In this document: one piece after another, positions 34,600 through 46,471 of the stretch
How the letters are laid out: each line of letters begins with the position of its first letter
Position numbering within the stretch: position 1 is the first letter of the stretch
Assembly: GCA_948099385.1 (NCBI GenBank)
Contig: CANUEZ040000213.1
Span: 62,001-126,000 of the forward strand
DNA: 64,000 bases
Direction: 5' to 3'
Origin: Fasciola hepatica
Lineage: Eukaryota > Platyhelminthes > Trematoda > Plagiorchiida > Fasciolidae
The notes under the pieces: generated by a model
What the model was told of the DNA's origin: nothing
Database searches by the model: none
Seen by the model: only the letters and a program-made list of their open reading frames with translations
Program-made: the position numbers and the translations under genes

Positions 34600-36330
34600 G
34601 TATTCAGTCAGTTACGTCACCGATTTTGTTTCCGCAAACTCATCGCTCTTTGTGGCCAAACCGGAATGTGCTCGACCATTCGGTTACGCCATGGTCTCTT
34701 CGTTCTGCCAATGTACAGGTGGCTGCGCACCTGCAGTTGAATCAGTAAATGTAACTAGACATGGAGTGAACAGGCCGTGGTTTTTTCACCGACGGCATTT
34801 TCTTCCGGGAGGTAGAGAAAATGATTACTTTTGCAGAGTAATTAGTACGATCAACTGCACAGTCCAAGGATTAGCTGGGTAGGCTGTTGATGCCATCACA
34901 CATGTAAAGTAACCAAAGGAAGACCGTTACTTTTGGGACGATGGTGACCTTCGCTCTGTTCGGAAGTGGCTGCGTGTTTGAATATAAATCATTCTGGATA
35001 CCCGTTCGCCTCAGAAGTTCTTTGAAAATGGGCGCAACTTTCTCCCAGGGTGTCGGTTGAGCATATTTCACGCACCCTGTGGAATGTGGTTCGGACAAGG
35101 ACGATTCTGTACTTTATGGGAGGAAAGCTGATAAAAAGAAGGCAAAGTCCTGACCAAGGAGTTTTAAGATTGGCTGGTCTAGGCTTCTATCCATCTTTCC
35201 GGCAGGTTATTCCAACACCCAGAAATGTGACGATGTAGTTGACTTCCTCGTTTTTGGCTAACTGAATGGTCGTTTCTTTGGAATTGAAGTGATGGAACAT
35301 ATTTTCAAACTGGTCCTTGGTGTTCACAGTGAAGAAGATATCGTGTAGTGAGCAGACTGTGGGCAGCCAAATAGTTGTCCGATTACTAAGGTTTGGACTC
35401 ATGGGCTATTTTTAGTGTTCGCTGTTTCAAATCCTTCATGTGCAAGCCCTGGGCGGAAATCGCTGGTCCATGCAAGCTACAATGGTCCAAGTAAAGTCTG
35501 TAGAGATTAGCTCGAGATACGGTTTTTCCCATATTTTGTTCTAGGTGTGAGACAAATTTAACTGCCAGAAAGGGCCCCAGCGAACTACCCATGGCAGCTC
35601 CGTCAGTCAGTCGATATTCTTGTACGAGGAGATAGTATTTTACTTCCGAGATGCACAATAATAATGATCGAAACAGCTTGTTATTTGGTAATACAATGTT
35701 CAAGTCGTTATCATCGGGAAGTTGGTGAACTATGTCAACGGCCTTGGGAACTGAGTTAATTGTAAAGAGTGACTTAACATTCATGGTGAGTAAGTACTTA
35801 TTGAGAATGTTCAAATCTCTCAACAAGCCACATCTTCTATAACTATACTTCACCATGATTTTTCCAAATAAATACCTCACCGGTTTAAGCCGTTCCCCAA
35901 GCCACTTTGCCAGTTTGCGTTGCAAGGAGTTGGCCGTGGACAACGCTGGTCGAAATGGTATACCTTCAATGCGTACTTTTGGTAGGCCGTGCATATGTCG
36001 TATATGACTTACTGTACATTTTAGAACCTTGGCCGTGGATTCTGAGAAAAGTTTAGCTTTTGCGAGGTCTGGTTGTGTCTTTATTTTTCTTTTATAGTTC
36101 TTTGGAGAAGTTAGTCTTATGGACCGGTTTGAATTTTGTTTCATCTTCTAGGATCATCGCCATTTTGTCTCTGTGGAATACTTTGTTCAGAACAGCTACA
36201 CTAGATCCCTTGTCTGATTGGAGAAGTATCAATGCCGAGTTCCTTCTGAGCTGCTTTATGGCTTTGTAATGGTTTTTTGTCACTAGACAATTTTCTTTGT
36301 GGTACTCGTTTGATACGCTGCTCAAAATCT
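34600..36330 (-). pseudogene. PLE family 3, near-complete but broken
   Basis: On the minus strand, in order: a DKG box (QSDKGSSVAVLNK, in 36092-36325); then the frame 35386-36144 with MHGLPKVRIEGIPFRPALS, AKWLGERLKPV, motif A reading MNVKSLFTI (catalytic Asp changed to Asn) and motif B DGAAMGSSLGPF. The motif C region is interrupted by about 130 bases. RT resumes at 35187-35402 with HDIFFTVNTKDQFE and VTFLGVGITCRKDG. A linker (34871-35098) carries LPNRAKVTIVPK. A GIY-YIG core YIGRTKRPWRNRMVEHI lies near 34640-34710. Several frameshifts. Confidence 0.8.
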
Positions 36331-37299
36331 ACCGGTTTTGCTTTGAACCTTCCCATTGCTTCCTCACCCGTTAGTTAGTAGTCAGCTCTTCGAAGAATGA
36401 TTCAAATCTGATCTGTGAGTCAATAAGAGTAGTCTATTTTGGAGGAACACAATAATTTACACGACAAGACAAAAGCCGATTCCTGTTATAAGAATCAAGT
36501 TGTGTTGTTTACTTATGGTCTTACGAGAATGTCCAATCAACCTCTTATATATAATCACCTTCTCCGGAAAATGTACTGGTGAATAAACAGATAAATGTTC
36601 CGGACTACACCTTGCGATCCAATTCTGTTGACTTCCTTCTTCAAATTACCACTTGATTTACTTGAATGATGCATTGTTACACATAGATGATTATCCACTG
36701 CGTACTTCAGTTTATACGCTCCTGTTAGACAAAGCACTGTGTTCGTGTAACAAGAAACCACTTTCGATTGAAAAACTGAGAACGACAACTAACCTGGTTT
36801 ATACACGGACTGAGAGCGGTCGTGATTTGGTCGAACTAGACGAAGAACACTTCTGGCTTGGCAGATCTGATCAAACAGCCAGATCACAAGCAGCCGAACC
36901 AAAAAAGGCAAACATCATGGAGAAATGGATCTCTTCTAGGTTGAACAACTCACAAAACCATCCCAGCAGGTCCCTGATCCATCGCTTTCATGATTTACCA
37001 CAGCTTCAACGTGAACTCTGTTAGTGAACGTCTTACCTCATTGTAGCTCATTATAAAAATTCAGAAAAGTCAGTTAACACGGGAAGACCTCTTTCCGCTC
37101 ACAACGAAACAAGAATGGCCTTTGTATGCTTGATTTATACAACGTGATATAAATAAACCTTGGATAAAAAACCAAAAACAAGCTTGTTTTCTATCCTGGA
37201 TCGTTTCAATGAATGACATGAGTCAAGTTTTCGAATGAAAAAAGCATAACACTTCTAAAGTGCGGCCTGAATAAATTACATTCAAATAGTGCTTTCTCC
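36331..37299. other. Unassigned stretch
   Basis: A 123-codon plus frame (36653-37024) is the only long one; it is Leu-rich at first and then polar, with no recognised domain. Nothing else was seen. Confidence 0.3.
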
Positions 37300-38685
37300 A
37301 CGGACTTATTGCATGTTTATTCAACTCTGTTATCTAGAACTATATTTATTCCCAGGTACTCCGTACTACGTAGTAAATGCCTAACGGATGAAGTGAAAAT
37401 TATTTTTTTTGTGCAGCATGAGTTTTCATGAATCAATGGAAATTTTCATTGAGATTGTGATAGAATTAATTCCTGGTATCCTAGACAGAGTTTCTTAATA
37501 CTTCAAAGAAATGGATATTTATTAGTTTCAATGAGAGCGCAGAAATCAAAACAAATGATTTGTGCGAAATGAGTTGTTCAGTACGTGATGGATTAATCAC
37601 GATGACCCGAGCAGTGGGTTGAACAGTCCGATGCTTTTCGTTCGGTAATACGGGTGTGGGTATGTACAAGTGTTTACTATAAAAGCTTGAAAAACGAAGG
37701 TGAAAATCACATAAATCTACGGCAGTGGAACTGCACTTTCCTGGGTCATTTTGAACGGAGTGTATCGCCAGACGATCTACCGGCAAACACCATTGGTTCC
37801 GTTATCGTTCACGTGATTATTCGCACACACGATTCTATTGGATACGCTCGTTATAGCGGAATATAATAAGCAAAATAAATTTAATAATATTATCATCCTT
37901 CTTGTCAGTTTCAAACTTGCTGAGCAAACATGTCAGTCGCTGTTCTCTTTCTGGTCCTCGGTTTAGAGCTAAACAGTCATATTCCAAGAGGTATGTTCAT
38001 AAACCCGAGTGCAATTTCCTCAAACTAAAAATGATTTATTTTATAAATGTTAAACGGTTGTGAACCTGCAGGACAAATTGTAAATTAGTCTGTCTGTGAA
38101 ATGTTTGCTTTCCATGCTGAATAAGTTCTCCTTAAATGAGAAAGGATACGCACCTATCAGTAATCGAAATATTTTTTCCCTACGGTATATCCACACGTTC
38201 TGAGTTTTGTTTGAGCAAGGTCGTCGTGCTAAAGACTTGGAAATAGAAACTCTTAATTCAAGCCCTCAATCAATGCGGTGCAAAGTTTGTACTACGTATT
38301 TGGAATCTTTAGCTCGTGGCTGTCCTGAAAGATGTTACCCATGTTCATATTCCAAGGTAGATAACACTTGTTACAAGTCCTGACTGGTATATGAATAATC
38401 CAAGTCCCGATTTCAAAGTGATCATCTGCAAGCACTAAATATACCGTCAACTGTTATGTTCATGAAATCTGTCCCTTCCGATGAAAAGATGAACATCTTG
38501 GAAAATAGGGTTATAAGTAGTGAGGGAAGCTTATAGTTAATCCCTGGGAAGAAACTAAAAAGGTGTCAGTCTTCTTTAAAGTCGTAGTCTAACGTATATT
38601 AGAACGTCAATTAATAAACAGGCTTACTTTCAATGCTTCAAACGTTAGGCCCGATAAAGCATATTTTATCGGCACGGCATTTAAG

Positions 38686-39021
38686 ATGACTAAAAATGAA
38701 AACACGGAGGAACATGACGAAGGCAATGTTAGATTACGTATCCGCTGTGATATGGTGCCCGCAATACCTCACGACAGAGGAAAAAGGGCATTTCCCAGGT
38801 CTAGCAACCTTGAAGTAAAAGGTTACATATCTAAGCGCAGTTCATTCATCCTTCCGTGTATGGTCACATTTTGTGGCAGGGACAAGAGTGATAATTTGAA
38901 GAAAGTTAGTCCGGCTTCCAGTGCCCTTCATGTGACTGGTCTCTTCTCCCACACCAACCGTTATTACTCCCATATTGACTTGCTTAAAGCTGTCAACTAT
39001 TCTCAACTGGTCACTAATTAA
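38686..39021 (+). other. Unassigned 111-codon frame in the left arm
   Basis: MTKNENTEEHDEGNVRLR at the start, then a basic middle part and a Ser/Tyr-rich end. The right arm has the same protein for 110 residues and runs on to 148 codons (59618-60064), because a one-base change removes the stop. No domain recognised. TATA-like elements and introns were not evident. Confidence 0.3.
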
Positions 39022-39624
39022 TGTTTATGCAATCAGGATGCGACTCTTTTGGCATGCACACAGCATTTCTTTGTAGCAAGCTGTATACCCTGCTTTAGGA
39101 CGTTAACCTTTAGGCCTTTCAGCGAAGGATAAATTACCTAACGTCGGCAATCCAGCGGGGTCTTTGCTTTCAGCATCTTCGTGCTGAGCAGACGGACACC
39201 TTAGAAAGCTTCATATTCACTAAAGAATCAGGTGAGATAAGAAACAGTTGTACGGAACGGATTTTGGAATGGTCTGTGGTTTAAAAAAGGCTGCACTAGA
39301 TAACAGTATGATGTGTTTTACTGCCCCATTTTATTCGTTCTCTTGTGTAACTTGACGAAACATATCATCCGATTGCCTTGCTACACTGACTGACCGTTGA
39401 ACAACACTAGCCTATGCTACAATCAACCCTCACTTTCAAAAGTATTGACAGAGCAAATGCAAGGCTCACTGTTTAGTGAGGGTCGCTTCAAAACTGAACC
39501 CTGTTAGGGGCGACCACTTGCATTCTGAACTCCAAATTCTTTCATAATCTAAGGCGACCATAGCGTGAATAATTTTCACATATGCTACTTTTTGAGTGTC
39601 TAGAAAAAAGGTGCATCAATGAAA

Positions 39625-40038
39625 TGTGTTATAAGTACTTAACAGTGACACAGATTTATCCATGGATCTTCTAATTATCTTAAGTCTTGGTTATAGAGAG
39701 TAAGCTGTTTCGTTCCGTCCCACCAGCTCTAGTGAGAAGTCTATTCCGCTTACGAATCATCTTATTTTATCAGCTAGAAACACATCGTTTATATAGGAAG
39801 AAACAATCATTGACGTCAGTCGTTGCAACGCATAAGTAGCCTGTCCTCTTATTGGTTGATTGATCACACGACCAGCTGCCATTTGACGGGAATCCGTTCG
39901 CGTCTCATCGATTCGCTGCATTGTCATTCGAGCATCCGCTGGCACAAACACTGACTTGGATTCCGGCCAGGCGCTGACATGTCGATTACTGACGGGACAT
40001 GGCTTGCTATCGACCATGAGTCAGCCCATACCCTCACA
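39625..40038 (-). repeat. Candidate solo LTR in the left arm
   Basis: A 414-bp unit with TGTG...CACA ends. On the minus strand it holds a TATA box (CTATATAAACG) followed by AATAAGA. The right arm has the same 414-bp unit at 58712-59125. I could not find a target-site duplication beside it, so the LTR call rests on ends and promoter signals alone. Confidence 0.4.
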
Positions 40039-42587
40039 TAGGCTTTCATAAAATAAGTTTAAAATCCGTAGATTTTATAGTCATATGTCATTGAGTGTCA
40101 ACTGGTGCATGAGTATGTAATCGTAGTAGGGCAGAGGAGCGAACTGAACCTGCACTCCCATTATCATCATCCGTGGTGGTGGAATCCTTTCAGGTCCATA
40201 TGGTATTAACTCATTAGTCACGTTTGCTTCACCGAAGAAATATCATTTCCGCTATTTTGACTGATGTATACGGGGTGAAGATACCAGAGTGTTCTTGGTG
40301 TAAAAACGAATATCATATCTGCAAAGAGCGTTTCTGTTTGCCTTTGAAGTACTAGGTCTTCTGAGGTACCCATGAAATTGAACAAATATTCCACAACTTC
40401 TGTTCGTCCAAATGATTTGTTTCCTATTCAATTAGAACCAATCTAGTAAAGGAGTTGGTACTTATCTGATATGACTCAGATGTCGTATTTCCAACTAAAT
40501 CATGCACTTTCATAAGATTTTGCCTCTTTCGGGTAACGAAGTGATGAGCACATGTTCCATATACTACAGAAGGGTCAAACTACCTTTTGAAAACCTGTAT
40601 TTGTGTGGATTCCTGATGGCCCATCCTGGAGAATTTCCAAAAACCAAGCACCAAAATTGACCTTCTCAACGTCGTCTACTTTAATACACTTTTCGAAGAT
40701 AGAAATTTTCTTTGTGTCTCGGTCTTACCCCCACGAATTTCTCATCCCTACTTCTAGCACAAACCGGTGGATGGTGGCAGATTTTGATCAAACCCTAGGT
40801 TCAATTGTGTATTTTTGTTTGTCAAGACAAACTAAATCAGCGCGAAATTTAACAGTGAGTGAGACAGCTACAAATCTATTTTTGGGCAATAAACTCAACA
40901 AAATATGACACAAGGTGATCCTGGGAAATTCTCTGTAGACCACAAAGATGATGGTGTTGCGATGGGTGACTTGTACACAAAGTGAAAACATGCTGAAAAA
41001 AAGATCTGAGGAAACAATTGATAACCCATTACCCATGAGGCAAGGTGGGAACGTCTTATGTTAGACGTATTCATGAAAACCAAGACAGAAATACCGAGTG
41101 ATAGAATATATTCCAAATTGGTAACAACGTTTTGTGATGCAATCAGGGTCAGATCAAAGGCATAATGACAACGTTCGAAACCATAAGATCCCGTCATCGG
41201 CCGTCGGTCGTCATCTTCTGATGACGCAACATCCAGCTGACCAAAGCACTGCGTTTCGGGTCATTTACGTGGCAAAGAAGACCAGGCATTTGAGGTTTGT
41301 TCAAACCATTGCCATACATTGATGGAAACCTAACATTGTGTCAGCAGAAACAGTTCTTTGTTCATGTGTCTTTACCATAGTGACGTTACTTGACTATTGA
41401 AATTTCCCCTATATTCATCGAAAATTATGGTTTTACATGAACTTATATAAACAGTATGGTTGTGCAGTGTGCACCATGTTGAGATGCAGCGAAATCGTCC
41501 CGGACATGAATCGTGCAATGTTGCAACTGTGGCTTTTCTTTTCAAGATTATTTCGGGAAAAGCATGCCTAAATTTCCTCAGATCTCGTCTCCCGAAATCA
41601 ACCATTAGGTCTCTCGATGACCTAGTCAGATTGAGATGTAAAACTGCCACGATTCGAGTTCGTTTTAATTTTCTGGAACAAAATGTGTCCGTTGCAACAG
41701 ATACCCGATTACGTTTTGCAAACGCTTACGGAGGAATAAGATCTGTGCGTCTACCAGGAATTTGAGACGTTTGATGCGATGTCAGATTGATGATTATAAA
41801 GAAAATCTAACGACACTTCAGACCACGTGCATCGAATGATCAATAATTCTTGACGAACTGAGCCTCGTGAGCCGAATCAAATTTACCAACTTGTGCATGG
41901 GAAACATACGAAAATCCAAACTTTGTACATTCAACAAGCTTCACAATTCCATCGTTCACAAGTTAGCCGAACCAAATTTTCCGAAACAACGAGAGAAGTT
42001 TGTGAACAATTTGTCATCGGTTGCACGAGTGAACTTCAACTACAGGCTCTTTCGTGTGGTCTACGTTTGTGCATACCACCGAGTAAAATAAACAGCATAA
42101 AGACACAGGTGCAATTCGAATATCTATTCGAACAACTACAAATAGTCAAACCAACTTGAAAAGATGCGGAGACTTGGTTCAAAGCAAAGCTGATTGACTT
42201 GGAACGACAGTACCGGATGACATCGTCCAAACATAAGTCACTGTTCACGCCTGAGCACATTCACATCCGCCATTGAAGAGCTACAGTTGCGACCTGATTT
42301 GTTAGTTTTACGCCCTAACAAGGGGTCCGGAGCAGTGCTGATCCATCGGAATGATTATGAGAAGAAGATGGAAAGTGTTTTTCATGATCCCAGCAAGTTT
42401 GTACTCGAAGATGACTGTGAAGACCCTAAAGAACTAGAACAACAGATATCGACATAAGTACAGTTTCTACCAGAAGGACACTTCATCGATGAAAGCACAG
42501 CTCACCATCTGAAGCCAAAATGAACTCAAACTGCACAACTGTATGGTTTACCGAAACTACACAAACCCGGAGTGCCACTTTGACCAA

Positions 42588-42619
<32 letters not shown>

Positions 42620-42656
42620 ATACTAATACTACTACAACTACTTCTTCTACTACTAT
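42588..42656 (+). repeat. CTA triplet tract inside the PLE1 RT, copy 3
   Basis: Twenty-two codons, mostly CTA with a few ATA, CAA and CTT, lie between the codons for P-I and S-M of the conserved RPI..SM..S region. The tract keeps frame between TGA (42581-42583) and the ATG at 42659. It would add a leucine run to the RT fingers. Confidence 0.9.
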
Positions 42657-42658
42657 CA

Positions 42659-43288
42659 ATGACAAATTCACCACAACACGAATTGGCCAAATGGCTGGAG
42701 AAATTGCTCGAGCCAGTTCATAAATCAATGGTCAGACACACTATGAAAGACAGTTTAGAAGTAGTAAAGCTTTTGGACCAGATCAATGTGAAAGGGAAAC
42801 ACATGGCTTCATTTGATTTCCAATCACTGTTTACGAATGTTCCCGGTCGGGAGGTCATACGTATCATCTGTGACCATGTGGAGCAAAACCAACTGAAAAT
42901 CGGTATACCAGTATCAGTTCTGGTTAGACAATTACTACTGTGCACAACAAACGTATCGTTCTCCTTCCTTGGTTGGGCTTACAGACAAATTGACGGTGTC
43001 CCAATGGGAACTCCATTGAGTCCCATTCTGGCACATATATTTATGGCTCTTCTTGAGGAAAAGGCGAGCAAAATCCTCCAACGTTCACAACTTTACAAAC
43101 GATACGTTGATCATGTTCTAGTCATCACAATAAGTCTAGAAGAGACAACATGGATTATGGATGAACTCGATCGCCTGCATCCGAATATACGATTTACGAT
43201 GGAAGCAGAACGCGAAGATACACTGCACTTCCTCGACATTAAAATGACTAGGAAGAATGATGGAACAATCGCCAGATCTGTTTACTGA
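42659..43288 (+). CDS. PLE1 reverse transcriptase, copy 3
   Basis: 209 codons. NSPQHELAKWLEKLLEPV opens the RT fingers/palm, then motif A (ASFDFQSLFTN), motif B (DGVPMGTPLSP), YVDH at 43103-43114, and LHFLDIKM. A TGA (43286-43288) replaces the Arg codon after SVY that the other copies retain. The ATG is an internal Met of the ancestral protein, downstream of the triplet tract. Non-functional as it stands. Confidence 0.75.
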   Translation: MTNSPQHELAKWLEKLLEPVHKSMVRHTMKDSLEVVKLLDQINVKGKHMASFDFQSLFTNVPGREVIRIICDHVEQNQLKIGIPVSVLVRQLLLCTTNVSFSFLGWAYRQIDGVPMGTPLSPILAHIFMALLEEKASKILQRSQLYKRYVDHVLVITISLEETTWIMDELDRLHPNIRFTMEAEREDTLHFLDIKMTRKNDGTIARSVY

Positions 43289-43312
43289 AAAGAAACTTGG
43301 ACAGGCCAATGC

Positions 43313-44002
43313 TTGCAATTTGACAGCTTTGTGTCTGTGGAATATGAACGTGGTCTGGTCCGAACACTTTATCAAACAGCACGACATATCTGCACAGAAG
43401 CCATGATTGACATTGAACTACGACAGCTGAAAGAATCTTTGACTGGAAACGCTTATCCCGATGCATTTATCGAAAAGCACTGCAAGCCTAAAGTTATCAG
43501 ACAAACGAACTGTTCAGCAGAAAAACTACTAGTCACCCATTGTCTTCCATTCAAACGTGATGACATCAATTGCTTGCTCAAACGACCACTTGGATCAGCG
43601 CTTGCCCGAACATATTATGCAGCTGACCTCAGAATTGTTCATCGAACGATTGAGATCCCCACACCGTCGGTGAAACCACGTCCACCTCTGTACACCAAAT
43701 CGAATCTGATTTACCAATTTCAGTGTAGTTGCGGAGCAGCCTACGTGGGTCGAACAGAGCGGCAGTTACGTAACCGAGTGATTGAATATATTACGAATTG
43801 GGTAGAACGATTTGTGATGCAATCAGGGTCAGATCAAAAGCATAATGACAACGTTCGAAACCATAAGATCCCGTCATCGGCCGTCGGTCGTCATCTTCTG
43901 ATGACGCAACATCCAGCTGACAAAAGCACTGCGTTTCGGGTCATTTACGTGGCAAAGAATACCAGGCAATTGAGATTTGTTCAAACCATTGCCATACATT
44001 GA
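43313..44002 (+). CDS. PLE1 linker and GIY-YIG endonuclease, copy 3
   Basis: 229 codons in the same frame as the RT after one stop. The linker carries EIPTPSV and a PLYTKSNLIYQF entry. The endonuclease reads YQFQCSCGAAYVGRTERQ, with the YVG and Arg of the GIY-YIG fold, then NRVIEYI, and ends FVQTIAIH. This is the one family 1 nuclease in the window without a frameshift or damaged core. The PLE nuclease nicks the target to prime reverse transcription. Confidence 0.8.
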   Translation: MQFDSFVSVEYERGLVRTLYQTARHICTEAMIDIELRQLKESLTGNAYPDAFIEKHCKPKVIRQTNCSAEKLLVTHCLPFKRDDINCLLKRPLGSALARTYYAADLRIVHRTIEIPTPSVKPRPPLYTKSNLIYQFQCSCGAAYVGRTERQLRNRVIEYITNWVERFVMQSGSDQKHNDNVRNHKIPSSAVGRHLLMTQHPADKSTAFRVIYVAKNTRQLRFVQTIAIH

Positions 44003-44057
44003 TGGAAACCTGATATTGTGTCAGCAGAAACAGTTCTTTGTTCATGTGTCTTTACCA

Positions 44058-44586
44058 TGTGGTCTGCTTAAGACCTATGCTTGACTTGTGTAATTCACCG
44101 TACCACGCAGTCGCCAAATGGTTGACCATTCTGCTGGAACCGGTTAGACGGAAAATATGAAAGCACATTCCGAACGACACATTTGAATTTATAAGCTGCG
44201 TAACAGAACTGAACGTGAAACATCGGTGGATACTATTGTTAGATGCCGGTTCACCCTTTACCAACGTCTCAATCGATGAAGTCATAGCTTATTTCTGTGA
44301 ATATATCGAAAGCTACGCAATCCAGACTGGCTTTCCTTTAGAAGCTTTGAAATAGTTGCTTTTTTGTGCACACAATGTTCAGTTCAAGTTCACCGGCCAA
44401 ACCTACCGTCAAAGGACGGGATAGCAATGGGCTTCCCACTCGGACCACTGTATGCTGACGTCTTTACGGCAAAGTTGGAAAATGCCCACATGAATCAATA
44501 GTCTACATCTGTTGTTTACGCAGACTCCATTACATCCTGTGTGATTGAACGGACCGTCAGCTGATACTATGCGCATGCATACGCAC

Positions 44587-44621
<35 letters not shown>

Positions 44622-45496
44622 CACACACACACGCCAGCGTATGCACACATGAACAGTGATTTTTACTGCCCGGTTATTCGGCAAGTGGCAATCGTTCCCT
44701 TTCGTATCGGTTTCGTTTAATTGACCTGTAAGTCACGTTCATGTTCACTCACTCGAAGAGCCACTCAGCAATCGGTTGTTCTGCTTTTCCTAAAGGTTGG
44801 GTCATAGCATTAATCAGATCGACTGTTAGATTTGTTTAGCTCAGACATGACAACGTGCAGTTCACAATGGAAACAGAACCAAACAACACACTAGGCTTCT
44901 TAGACGTACGGATAAGTCGTCGTTGAGACGGTTCAATCAGTCGGTCAGTAAGCAGGAAGGCAATGTGCAATGGACATTACATCCTCTTCCACAGTTTCTT
45001 GCCTCTTGAGGAGAAAAAGAACCTAATTGGGTGCCTCACAAGCAGGGCAGGACGAATATGTTTGGAGGACACAATTGAGGAAGAACTCCGAAAGATGCGA
45101 AGGATTTTTATCCAGAATGACCATCCGGACCGCCTAGTTGATAGGACGATGCAAATGGAGAGGTGGAAAAAACCAGTATACATAACTTTGTCATTCAAAG
45201 GCGGCACGTTGGCAGAGATTGCGCGGATAGCATTGTCAGACGCCACCAGCAAAACATTTTACGAGCGGTTAATCTCCGGATGTTGTTCTAGTCCAGACCA
45301 ACAGTGATGTTGCGGTTGAAAAACAAAGCACCCGATTCTACAGCCTCAATCTGTGGGTACTCATTTATTTGTTCCTGTGGAACAATGTAGATCGGCGGCA
45401 AGATCAGAGGTTTGTTTGAACGTATCCTCGTTCAACACCTTGCATGGTTGAACACCAGAGCAATTACATCGCTCACTGGCGCGGTCGTTTTTTTCA
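44058..45496 (+). mobile_element. PLE family 2, copy B
   Basis: Equivalent to 29262-30228 in reverse, with about 430 extra bases (44270-44700) that copy A has lost. That part contains RT motif A (LDAGSPFTNVS, where a D.TSLFTN pattern is usual) and a motif B region (GIAMGFPLGPLYADVF) in another frame, followed by a (CA)n tract at 44584-44632. The thumb/linker frame 44963-45307 matches copy A. The GIY-YIG core reads IGGKIRGLFERI near 45400 with the Tyr codon changed to TAG. Confidence 0.78.
44584..44632. repeat. (CA)n microsatellite
   Basis: An AC dinucleotide tract with one AAAC interruption, lying inside PLE2 copy B between motif B and the thumb, where motif C should be. Confidence 0.95.
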
Positions 45497-45958
45497 CATA
45501 ATATGGTATGAGTTTGAATCACTGTAAACGAGTTTGTTCACCAATCTGGGTTCTCTAATTGTGCTTAGTGGAAATAATCGACAGTCAACTTGTTAACGGA
45601 CCTGAATAATAACAGGTTGTCACTAGTATGGCGGTCAGCTCTTATGAGGGACTTCTGCACCGTCTCCCTCGGGGGTCTAAGTGGAACAAGGGAAATACGA
45701 ATCACATCCAGGGCTTGATTTTCAATCGGTTTCCCTCCCGGTGAGTCCCAAAGAGTTTGATAATTCAGCTGTACCGAGCTTCTTCCATTTCCACTTGCAA
45801 AGTAAACGCTGATACGTGCCACGAAAATCTGACAAGTTTCAACTGAAATAACGCAGGAATGAAATCCCCTTTTGTAAATTCATCAACCCTTGAATTACTG
45901 TAAGATTCTCAGTTCCATTCCATAAGAACAAGAGAATAAATCGTCCAATACAAATCGG

Positions 45959-46309
45959 TTGTTGCTCTTGCTTATCTTAATTCGGCACTGTAAAAATGGA
46001 TCGCTTGTATACGTTCGTCTGACGTTGGATCATCCAGGGTTTTCCACTAATATACGAAAATATTTTTTGCAAAATGTTTTCTTCCGGTCAAACACAGAGC
46101 TGATAGCTCAGACTAAACGGATTTCTTTGAATCCGTCCCAACCCAGCATTTTCCGGACTTGGAAAATTGAAAGGGCTAGTGAACTCCAGTATGCAAGGAC
46201 AAATTCTACTTTTTCTGGTCAGACTGGTCAAAGTGACCCCATCATAATGCATACATATGGCTTCTCGAGTCTCAAGGGGGAGCATTTGGACATTTATCAA
46301 CCATTTTAG
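45959..46309 (+). other. Unassigned 116-codon frame, copy 3
   Basis: Counterpart of 15123-15473, same length, eight substitutions. No domain recognised. Confidence 0.3.
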
Positions 46310-46471
46310 TAAAATAATAGTAAGGGAGCTTTGATTAAAACAAGTGGAGCACTCACTGATCAGCCAGACAGTGCAGATTATCAGGTCAGAGGCACAGGCT
46401 CAGACAGTCAACTATCATTGGTAACAATGTTTCACAATTAAACTGAGCTGAATTATTCTTCAGTTTGAAAG

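Larger units (their letters stand above)
37300..41099. repeat. Left arm of the large inverted repeat (non-PLE part)
   Basis: The reverse complement of this block is at 57896-61441. Stretches of several hundred bases read as identical, for example around 38100-39000 against 59720-60640. A small indel near 37600 (16 bases absent from the right arm) and scattered differences near 40200 and 40600-41000 show they are not the same read. The arm continues inward into PLE1 copy 3. Confidence 0.9.
41100..44057 (+). mobile_element. PLE family 1, copy 3 (most complete)
   Basis: Starts with the tail of a preceding unit (GIY-YIG end, 41134-41322). Then come the leader, N-terminal frames (41460-41765, 41893-42159), the start of the RT with PNKGSGAVLIHRNDYEKK (about 42315-42370), a triplet tract, RT and endonuclease. 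The head-to-tail partial dimer is the usual PLE state. Stops shared with or private to this copy break it in at least four places. It ends at the ACCATG near 44055, where PLE2 sequence begins. Confidence 0.88.

Noticed and set aside
42520..42723. Poly-Thr protein across the triplet tract
   Set aside because: It is the wrong frame of the PLE1 RT tract; the correct frame gives Leu codons.
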